Positions 57,201 through 64,000 of a stretch of DNA of 64,000 nucleotides are shown here, one piece after another; the stretch's first letter is position 1; each line of letters starts with the position of its first letter. Position numbers and translations under genes: made by a program. The DNA is from Panicum virgatum (Eukaryota; Streptophyta; Magnoliopsida; Poales; Poaceae), in contig NC_053153.1 of assembly GCF_016808335.1 (NCBI RefSeq), positions 27,638,090 to 27,702,089 of the forward strand, read 5' to 3'. The notes below the pieces were generated by a model, which saw only the letters and a program-made list of their open reading frames with translations, had not been told where the DNA came from and did not search any database.

Positions 57201-58620
57201 TCTCCATGCCCAAGATCACATCTATCCCCGAGGAGTCAATAACTATCAAGCCAGTGCGGAATTCTACCCCCTTTATGACAATACTAACTCTGGAGCATAT
57301 AGAGCATGTACGAATCTGACCCCCAGGTGAGGTAACTACCATAGCTGTCCTCATACAAGAAACCGGTATACCATGCTGCTCGGCAAATGACTTGGAAATG
57401 AAAGAATGGGTAGCACCGGTATCGAAAAGCACTGTAGCGGGGTGAGAGTTGACCATGAACGTACCAATAACCACGTTAGGAGCCTCGGCCGCTGACTCGA
57501 CCGTCACGTGGTTCACTCGAGCCTGTGCTGGCGCCCTGGGCTGAGCTGGGCGCCCCTGCTGTCCCGCCTGCGCCTTCCGGGGGCAAGTGTTGGCGTAGTG
57601 CCCCGGCTGGCCGCAGTGATAGCAGACGCGTGCAAGTGTCGAAGCCTGCTGTCCGGTAGGGGCTGCCGGACGTGGAGCCTGCGGTGCTGGCGGAGCTGGT
57701 GGAGCAGCACGAGCCGGAGGTGCCGGTAACCTCGGGCCCTGACCTGCCTGCTGCTGTCGAGGCGGGTACTGCTGCGGCCTCTGCTGGTACTGCTGGGGGG
57801 GCCGGTACTGAGGCTGCTGGTACTGCTGAGGCTGCTGGAGTCGAGGACGAGTGTTGCTGCCGGAAGCAACGGGGACAATCTTCCTCTTCTTGTCCTCCAT
57901 CTCCAGGTGCTTGCGCTCAGTGTTGAGCGCGCTGTCAACCAGATGGTTGAAGTCGTCGAAGCGGAGGTTGAGCAGCGCGTACTGGAGGTAGTCCTCAAGA
58001 CCCTCCATGAAGTGCTCCTGCTTCTTGCGGTCATCCGCAACATCGGCAGGGGCGTAGCGAGCCAGCTGAAGAAAGCGATCACGATACTCCGTGACCGTCA
58101 TAGTCCCCTGCTTCAGTGCAAGGAACTCCTTCTGCTTCATCTTCATAACGCCCGCGGGGACGTTGTGGCTGCGGAAACGCTCCCTGAACTGGAGCCAAGT
58201 AAGAGACTCGCGGTCGTGAACTGGGTGGGACTCCCACCAGTCCAAAGCTGCCCCTCGCAGCTGTCCTGCTGCGTACAGAACTCTCTCCCGATCATCGCAC
58301 TGGGCGATGTCCAGCTGACGCTCCACTGCACGGAGCCAGTCGTCAGCCTGAAGAGGGTCGGACGTGTGAGAGAATGTCGGCGGGTGACCCCTCAGGAACT
58401 CAGCACGCCTGTCGCGAGGCTGCGGCGGTGGAGGAGGCGGAGGCTGAGTGTGAGCCTGCTGAAGTGCCTGAACAGTGTTGTTCAGGGTAGCCATCATCTG
58501 CATCTGGAGCTGGAAGTACTGCTCCGGAGTCAAGGGCGGAGGCATCGGGATCCCAGTACCCTGGTTGTTCTGACCCTGCTGCTGGCCAGAACCGGAACCG
58601 GTGCTCCTGGTGTTCACCAT
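54253..58620 (-). CDS. element D gag-pol polyprotein, 1455 residues
   Basis: One open frame from ATG (58620), which follows CAAATCAG. Order: gag (about residues 30-250; [32 protein letters not shown]), a Q/P-rich linker, zinc knuckle [14 protein letters not shown] (about 333), protease [12 protein letters not shown] (about 397), reverse transcriptase ([20 protein letters not shown] near 610; catalytic FIDDILIF near 705), RNase H ([15 protein letters not shown] near 852), and integrase with an H-C zinc region ([12 protein letters not shown] near 1100) and catalytic residues in [21 protein letters not shown] and [12 protein letters not shown] (about 1135-1235). The C-terminus enters a chromodomain ([20 protein letters not shown]) but stops with TAG at 54253. 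All enzymatic domains look complete. The family inserts into heterochromatin through the chromodomain; this copy would lack most of it. Confidence 0.95.
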   Translation of the reverse strand: MVNTRSTGSGSGQQQGQNNQGTGIPMPPPLTPEQYFQLQMQMMATLNNTVQALQQAHTQPPPPPPPQPRDRRAEFLRGHPPTFSHTSDPLQADDWLRAVERQLDIAQCDDRERVLYAAGQLRGAALDWWESHPVHDRESLTWLQFRERFRSHNVPAGVMKMKQKEFLALKQGTMTVTEYRDRFLQLARYAPADVADDRKKQEHFMEGLEDYLQYALLNLRFDDFNHLVDSALNTERKHLEMEDKKRKIVPVASGSNTRPRLQQPQQYQQPQYRPPQQYQQRPQQYPPRQQQAGQGPRLPAPPARAAPPAPPAPQAPRPAAPTGQQASTLARVCYHCGQPGHYANTCPRKAQAGQQGRPAQPRAPAQARVNHVTVESAAEAPNVVIGTFMVNSHPATVLFDTGATHSFISKSFAEQHGIPVSCMRTAMVVTSPGGQIRTCSICSRVSIVIKGVEFRTGLIVIDSSGIDVILGMETLTRWVVRIDCAQWTVHLSASDGQEVTVSASEPSGFLHQMEARPTDGIHVVSEFPDVFPDDLPGMPPECAIEFCIDLLPGTAPIAKRPYRMAPIEHEEVKKTIDELLAKGYIRRSFSPWAFPLLLVDKKDGSKRMCVDYRELNAVTIKNKHPLPRIEDLFDLLRGARIFSKIDLRSGYFQLRIRPGDIPKTAFTCKYGLYEYTVMSFGLTNATAFFMHLMNMVFMDYLDVFVVIFIDDILIFSKTEEEHEEHLRLVLQRLREHQLYAKFSKCEFWIDEVPFLGHVISQGGIAVDPSKVKDVLEWETPQTVKEVRSFLGLAGYYRRFIENFSKIAKPLTSLLEKYVAFVWTDERQRAFDELKKRLTTAPVLTLPDQTKRFTVYCDASKDGLGCVLMQEGRVIAYASRQLRRHELNYPTHDLELAAVVHALKIWRHYLYGQRCDIYTDHKSLKYIFTQNELNMRQRRWLELVKDYDLEIHYHSGKANVVADALSRRSYVNMAVAFQMPPELCKEFKQLSLGFLHHTSSAAFEAVPTLESEIRQHQKDDEKLQEIRELLKKGKAPHFREDDQCTLWYKNRICVPDVKDLRKLILSEAHDTAYSIHPGSTKMYYDLKERFWWYGMKRSVAEYVAICDTCQRVKAEHQRLAGLLQPLKIPEWKWEEITMDFIVGLPRTQKGYNSIWVVVDRLTKVAHFIPVNTTYSGARLAELYISRIVCLHGVPKKIISDRGSQFTSRFWEQLHDSLDTKLRFSTAYHPQTDGQTERTNQVLEDMLRACAIQYGTSWDKCLSYAEFSYNNSYQASLKKSPFEALYGRKCRTPLYWDQIGEKQLFGPEIIDDAEQMVQAVRENLRIAQSRQKSYADGKWRDLTFSVGDYVYLKVSPMRGIRRFNVKGKLAPHYVGPFKVLERKGEVAYRLELPLSLSGVHDVFHISQLKRCLRVPEEQAPLDGVDVQEDLTYTEHPVKILETSERVTRNKRIKMCRV

Positions 58621-59175
58621 CTGATTTGAACAAAAGATTTCACGAGTAAGGATATTGCAGGAATAAATTCAGATGGATATGATAACCCTTTGCGGAAAAA
58701 GACTCAGCCATGATAAAGCAGACAGGATAGAGTGGACTGTTTTACCCCCAACGATCTAACTCATTTTATTAATTAGTTAACTTTAACATCTGAGTGATTT
58801 TCTTTAAACAAATTTAAACTACTAAGCTATGCAATCATTCAAAAATCCAAATCAAACATGTAGCATAATAACAAGCAGACAATTTTCACAACTTAGCCGA
58901 GTTTAGCAAAAGACTCGACTAACACCACGTGTCACAGAACGTGCTATCGTTTTATTATAAAAGGGTCACCTAGCTTACTCATGGTGGTCAGATGACTGAT
59001 TCAGGCCAAAATCTACGAAAACTATTCTTCAGAGAGAGAAATCAAGGCAAGACGGGTAAAAAGTCATAGAAGTCAAGGGGTATAATAGTAAAATAGTTTC
59101 AGCAGACAAGGATTGGAGAGAAGAAGTCCTAAAACTCGACCAGTTCTATCTAGGCTTCGTCCTACAGTCGATACG
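58621..59175 (-). other. element D leader
   Basis: Non-coding sequence between the PBS and gag. It ends TTGTTCAAATCAG before the ATG, which could be a 3' splice site for a leader intron starting inside the LTR. Its PBS-proximal part is shared with element A. Confidence 0.7.
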
Positions 59176-59187
59176 GCTTTGATACCA
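59176..59187 (-). other. element D primer-binding site (tRNA-Met type)
   Basis: TGGTATCAAAGC on the minus strand, three bases after the LTR; 11 of 12 positions match the tRNA-Met PBS found in element A. Confidence 0.9.
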
Positions 59188-59190
59188 CTC

Positions 59191-62100
59191 TGTAACACCC
59201 GGTTTATAAAAGAACATAAACCGAGCAATCATATACGTGCCAGGATCAAGTCACACGTATATACAACAGAATGAACAGTATGTCATAGCACATATCACGT
59301 AAAAAGATATATTAAAGCGAATACGAATGTTATTTATTACAATAATGACAAAAATGTCTGATACAGCGGAAACGAAGTACAAAATACGAATAAAGCTCTC
59401 CGAAGCTGAAGCAGGGCGCCACAGGGACGTCGACTGGGAGACGAACACCTAGAAGTCCTCGTAGTCCTGGTAGCGCTGGACGAACTCCCTCATGTCGGCA
59501 GGAACTGAGCAGCAGTAGCGTAGCCAAGAGGAAAAAGTAGAGAAGAGGCAAGGGTGAGTACACAACTTGTACTCAACAAGTATAACACAAACTATGAGGC
59601 TCTAGGCTGGCTGACTCAACTGCATTAGCTTTTAAGTGTTGGCAAAATTTTATTAAAACTATTTACTACGAGTTGATGAATTACCATTAACCCAGTTACA
59701 TAGTAATTAATCAAGTTTAATCATATCACTAATGAGAAACCAAACCAAAACCAAGCCACCAAGGTAAACCCCGAGAAGCACCTCCCTCATCGGAAGGAGA
59801 TAACTTCACTAATCAAAAGGAGGATCTGGGCCGCTCATAACCGTGAGCACGGCTAGTATACCAGTTTTACACTCTGCAGAGGTTGCACATCTTTACCCAC
59901 AAGTCGTGAGCTACGCCAGTTGTTCATCACACTTCCTTAGGTGAGATGACCAGCGACTCACTACGAGGCCTTTACAAAGAAACTCGTTGGTAGGGAGTAA
60001 CCGCGAGGGTGGATCAGCGACTATGGAGCAGGTCTAGTGGGCGTCAAGACACGTAGCACAGACGAGGCCACTCAGCACGAGGGCCATAGAAGCTTACCGC
60101 CCCTGCCCCGCAGGTAAGTTACTCCAAACCAAAAAGATCTAATTATTACGCCAAGTCTATCCCATTCTAGCCTTGTGGTAGCGCTGTTGTCCCAGGTTGT
60201 CGCTCTATGAACCGGTCCTTATGGAGAGTGGCCAACCAAGCACTAAGCACCGTGCTGGCCCCCTAAACCATGTTTCTACAAAAACCATATTTTAACGAGA
60301 CGTGAGTCACTCAAGCACGAAGCACAGAGGACCACTCTCAGAATTAAGTTCAAGTAAACCATTAATCGAATTAATTAAAAAGGACCAAAGTGTGTTATAG
60401 CACAGCAACCTAGCACAACTAACCAAAATGCAACCCAAAGGCATATATAAAGGATATAAAGTGGCTAGGAAGTCCTTATAGGCATACAGTATTAAAATGC
60501 AGTATGAAATGATATTTAAAGTGATAGGTTGTTCATGTTATACTTGCCTTCCTCGTACTGCTCTGGCTGCTGCTCAAACTGATCCGAAGACGGCTGCTCC
60601 GGGTACTGGTACTGGGGCTCCTCAGATGGATCAACGTCTACTCACGAACACATGGCCAAAACAATGCACAATAATAAGCATACGAGCAAACTCTAACAAA
60701 AACTAAAGAACAGTACATCAATACATGAAAACAGCACACTAAACTAGTTTAAAACTATTCTACGCGTCACAACGATCGCGTGGACATAAAGAACGCTAAA
60801 AACGGAGCTAAAACGCGTATTCTAGGCCAAAAACAAGGTTCAGGGGCTTATTTGCAATAAAAACAGGGTTCCAGGGACTTTTCTGCTAAAACCGAGGGCT
60901 AAAACGTAAATAAACGTTAACTCCAGGGTCTAACTCATAAAAGAACCAGGGCTGGACGGCGGGTTTAAATCTGGTAAAACTCAGGGGGCTACGCGTTAAA
61001 ATCAGGACCTCTGCGTAAATATTTTTGAACAAGTTCGGACTGCGGGTTGATTTCAACAGAACCGGGGGTCTCTTTAACAAAAGTACCGGCCGAACCGGTA
61101 TGCGCGGTTTCTGGCCGCTAGATCTAGATCTGAGGGTCTAGATCTAATGGATCCCAGACCTAATCTGGCGCGTTGATGCAAGATCCGGCGGTCCGGGGCA
61201 AAGGGGCGCGGGGTGGAGGCGGAACGTCGCCGGAGAAACCTTCCCCGCGGCAGCGCCTCGCCGGAGAGGCCCGAAATCGGCCATCCTGGGGTCGAATCGA
61301 CGGTTTATTGGGTCGGGAGGACTCCACGCAACATGCGTGATCCACTGGGAGGTTTTCCGGGGCTCAGGGAGGCTCGGCTGGGGCTCGCCATGGCGCGGGG
61401 CGGAGCTGAGTGGTGGTGCTCGCCGGCGCAGGGCGATTCGGGGTCTCTCGGGGCTACAACTACCAAATTCTAGCGCCAAAAGGAGCGGGAGGAGTTGCGG
61501 GTGCTCACCAGGCTCGGAAACGAAGGAAAGGGCCGGGCGAAGTCGATGGCGAGGCTGACCGGCGGCGGAGCGGGGACGGTGATCGCGGGCGGGGTTCGGC
61601 GGCCGTCCTCCGGGCGCCTGGACTCCGCGGGTCGGCTCGTGGGGCACCTGCGGTGGTGTCACGAGGTCAGGATGGGCTGAAAGCCACCGGCGGCGATGGA
61701 AATGACTAGGCGGAGCTGCTTACCGGCGGTGGGCGCTCTGCTCTGGCAAGGCGGCGGCGCTAGGGTTTGCGGCGCTGCGGATTGGGGGTGGATGGGTGCA
61801 GGGGAAGGCTCGGGCCCCTATTTGTAAGGCGCGGCCAACCTGGGCGTGCGTGCCCGGGATGGAACCTCGCCGAGATTTGCGGGCGGGGATCTCGGCCGGG
61901 CGTTGCGGGAGGAGGAGGACAGACCTGGCGAGCGGGCCCGGGCTGGCAGCGAGTGGGTGGAGCTGGCGTGTGGGGCCGGGCTGCAGCGGGAAGACGCGGG
62001 CGCTGGCGGAGCGGGCGAGTAACGCCGACAGGTGGGCCAGGGGGTGTCGGCGGGAGCGGCCACGAGCACGTGGGAGAAGCTGGGCGCTGGGCTGCTGCGA

Positions 62101-62608
62101 GCGGGGCCCGGTGGCAGGGGCGGGGCGCGTGCTCCGCGGGCTGCTGCGCGAGCGGGAGCGCGGGGCGGGCCGGGCCGCGTGACGCGGGGCAGACCGGGAA
62201 GCGGGCTGGCCGGGGGATTGGGCCGCGCATGGGGTTTGCTGGGCCGAGCGGGGAAGAGAGAGCTGGGCTGCGCTGGCTGGGCTACGGCGGTTGAGGTTTG
62301 GGCCGGGTTTCAAGCTGGGTTGGGTTTTTCTAGTTTTGGGTTTTCTCTTCCTTTCTATTTCTAAACTTTTCTTCTCCTAATTCAAACAAGGTTTGAATTC
62401 AAATACAAATTTGAATTCAACCACACTCAAATAAAAGCATGCACTAGCATGAATGCAACAACAAAGTTTTAACCTTAGACAAAATTTTAATAACTTAATG
62501 GAACAAAATTAGATTAAAAATGCCAACTAAACACAATAAACCTTAGAAATTTAAATAAAGCCAATTAAATTTATTAATAAATGCTGAAATTTAAATTAGG
62601 GTGTTACA
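59191..62608 (-). repeat. element D 5' LTR, 3418 bp
   Basis: The same length and ends as 50706-54123. Differences visible by eye are isolated substitutions and two small compensating indels in the GC-rich block near 61835 and 62040. Confidence 0.95.
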
Positions 62609-62613
62609 GCATG

Positions 62614-64000
62614 TCAAGCTTTCGAGCCACGTGAGGGGTGCGGGCTCCAGGGCCATCGGGAAGTAGAGGACCTTGGTGTTTGTGTTTCCCCCTGCAACAC
62701 TAACAGCGGTCGAGTATAAATGTAACCATTGAGTAGGGTCTTGCTTACCGTCGTACTTCTGGATATTCGTAGGCTTGAAATCCTTCGGGTGCTCGATGTT
62801 GTCGAAAGCTCTGCTCAAGGCTTGGAAGCGATCGGAGTTGTCCACAAGCTGTGATCTGCGTCTTGCGTTGATGATATCCCGTGCATCCATGATGGAATCG
62901 GCTACCTCTTCCCTGTTGTGCTCACGGTTGTTGTTGTTGCGATTTGGCTGAGGCCCAGGGGCTTGGTTTGCTAGTGGTTGGCCACCCCTGGGGCGATGGC
63001 TGCTCGTGGCTTCCTGATCCTATTGATTTGTTTGATTTTGCTGCTCCGGCTGTTGTTGACGATGGTGGCCTACGGGAGTTCGGCTTGCCTGAGGTATGAC
63101 TGTTGCAGTAGCCCTTGACCGTGTACCATGAAGTGAGGACAACAGGTTTTGTCTCTCGAGTTGTTCAACAGCATTCTTTGTAAGATTTATGACTCGTTGC
63201 ATCTCCGGATTTCGAGACATTTGCATGAGTCGCAGGGTTGCTTCTGTCATCACAGCGATTGGTGTTCTGAAGACAGGGTCCACGACATTGCTAAATTCGT
63301 TGTTGAGGTTGCGAGGAGGCAGACGAGCACATTCGGCCGCATGAACCCTGCGCTCCTGTTTACGTTGATTTCTTGCCCTGCGGGCTGTGCGAGTAGCTTC
63401 ATCTTCATCTTGTGGAGCGTCTTGGGTCATATTGTCTACTGAAATCTGATCCAAGGCTTCGTTTGGATCATGCTGACTAGCTTCAGGTTGTTGGATGATC
63501 ACTGGAACCAAACGTTCGGGAAAGAAGCTTTCCAGGTCTGAGTCGTAATCAGCTAGGACAGTTTCTTCGGACCCAGTTTCCCTCTTGGTTGCGAGGGGAG
63601 TACCGTGTTGAAATGGAAGGTCATCAATGCTGGCAACTTCTCGAAGGTTGTCGAGTAGTTCCGCGAGGGTATTGCCTCAGCAAGATTTGAGTTGCATCTT
63701 TGCCAGCGCATTGGTGAAGATATCCAGGTTGTCTTGAGGTGACTCGACTGGATCTGGGTATACGTCAAAAATGGGTGCCTCCCGCCTAGTGGTGACTGAG
63801 TGGTTTTCGACACGGAGTAGATGATCTAAGCTATTTTCATAGATGGATAAAATCATCTGTTTGTAAGCAGATGATGAATTGCGCAAGCCGAAGATGGGTT
63901 GAGCAAGAGGAGTCCCAATCGGAGTAGATTTTGGTTTGAGATCGATCTGAGTCCGAGTGGAACTCGAGTTGTCTTCGAGTTTTGCCTCGATCTCCTTGGC
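62614..64000 (-). pseudogene. element C gag, N-terminal part, continues past the window
   Basis: One frame on the minus strand from the window edge to the D insertion, with stops at 63677 and 63020. Landmarks are REAPIFDVYPDPVESPQDN, TRTARRARNQRKQERRVHAAE, MDARDIINARRRSQL (about 62845-62890), NIQKYDGKQDPTQWLHLYS and PMALEPAPLTWLESL, which is the gag start of Tat-like elements. It joins 50700-50092 once D is removed. Confidence 0.8.

Larger units (their letters stand above)
50706..62608 (-). mobile_element. element D: Tekay-type chromovirus, nearly intact, 11.9 kb
   Basis: The exact duplication GCATG (50701-50705 and 62609-62613) flanks two 3418-bp LTRs of equal length with few substitutions. 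PBS, leader, one long gag-pol frame and polypurine tract are all in place, in minus orientation. It is the youngest large insertion by LTR similarity and the best candidate for recent activity, apart from a stop inside the chromodomain. Confidence 0.96.
48726..64000 (-). mobile_element. element C: Tat-like Ty3/gypsy element, partial, hosting element D
   Basis: On the minus strand gag (64000-62614, then 50700-50092), protease (49922-49224) and the beginning of reverse transcriptase (49084-48723) follow in gypsy order. The rest of pol and both LTRs are outside or lost. Gag, protease and reverse transcriptase pieces lie in different frames and contain stops. Element D is inserted in gag. Confidence 0.8.

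Overview
The window is plant nuclear DNA, most likely from a grass. It has GC-rich coding starts with GT/GC-AG introns, a Stowaway MITE, and the usual grass mixture of Ty1/copia, Ty3/gypsy (Tekay, Athila-like and Tat-like), LINE and hAT elements nested in one another. I see no bacterial or organellar gene, no rRNA or tRNA gene and no CRISPR array. The species cannot be named from the sequence alone.

Layout. (1) 1-4398: 5' part of a decayed copia retrotransposon on the minus strand, with a 121-bp LTR at 4278-4398. It lies in an intron of (2) the only recognisable host gene, an A1-family aspartic protease on the minus strand (eight exons, 4578-7579), whose last exon or exons must lie left of the window. 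(3) 7724-8989: a tandemly duplicated, TTA-flanked non-autonomous DNA transposon in the promoter region of that gene. (4) 8990-10040: unassigned, including a purine-rich minisatellite. (5) 10044-47520: one degenerate grass L1-type LINE on the plus strand, blown apart by insertions. ORF1 (10141-12530 and about 27005-27716) is split by a hAT element (about 12536-26960). The transposase of that hAT is itself split by a 10.8-kb Athila-like retrotransposon (13403-24195, TSD gtcat), whose left LTR carries a Stowaway MITE. The ORF1-ORF2 spacer is split by a small non-coding LTR element, B (27815-43813). B hosts a Tekay-type element, A (30277-43363, TSD gcgtg), and A hosts a 4.4-kb solo LTR (34235-38626, TSD gatgt). 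LINE ORF2 (44029-47520) carries a 298-bp insertion in its reverse transcriptase. (6) 47521-48725: an LTR-like block (E) that ends the LINE. (7) 48726-64000: a Tat-like gypsy element (C, minus strand), running off the right edge. Its gag is split by a nearly intact Tekay element, D (50706-62608, TSD gcatg), with a 1455-residue gag-pol.

Four nested insertions are proven by exact target-site duplications and, for the Athila-like element, A and D, by paired LTRs. The order of events is therefore readable: LINE, then hAT and B, then Athila-like and A, then the MITE and the solo-LTR parent; and separately C, then D.

Three points deserve most attention. First, the leaders inside the long Tekay-type LTRs (A, D and the unrelated solo LTR) contain what looks like a spliced, in-frame coding tract with a conserved GC-AG intron. 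Second, element A carries an apparently captured reading frame fused in frame to its gag zinc knuckle. Third, D has an otherwise open gag-pol that stops inside the chromodomain.
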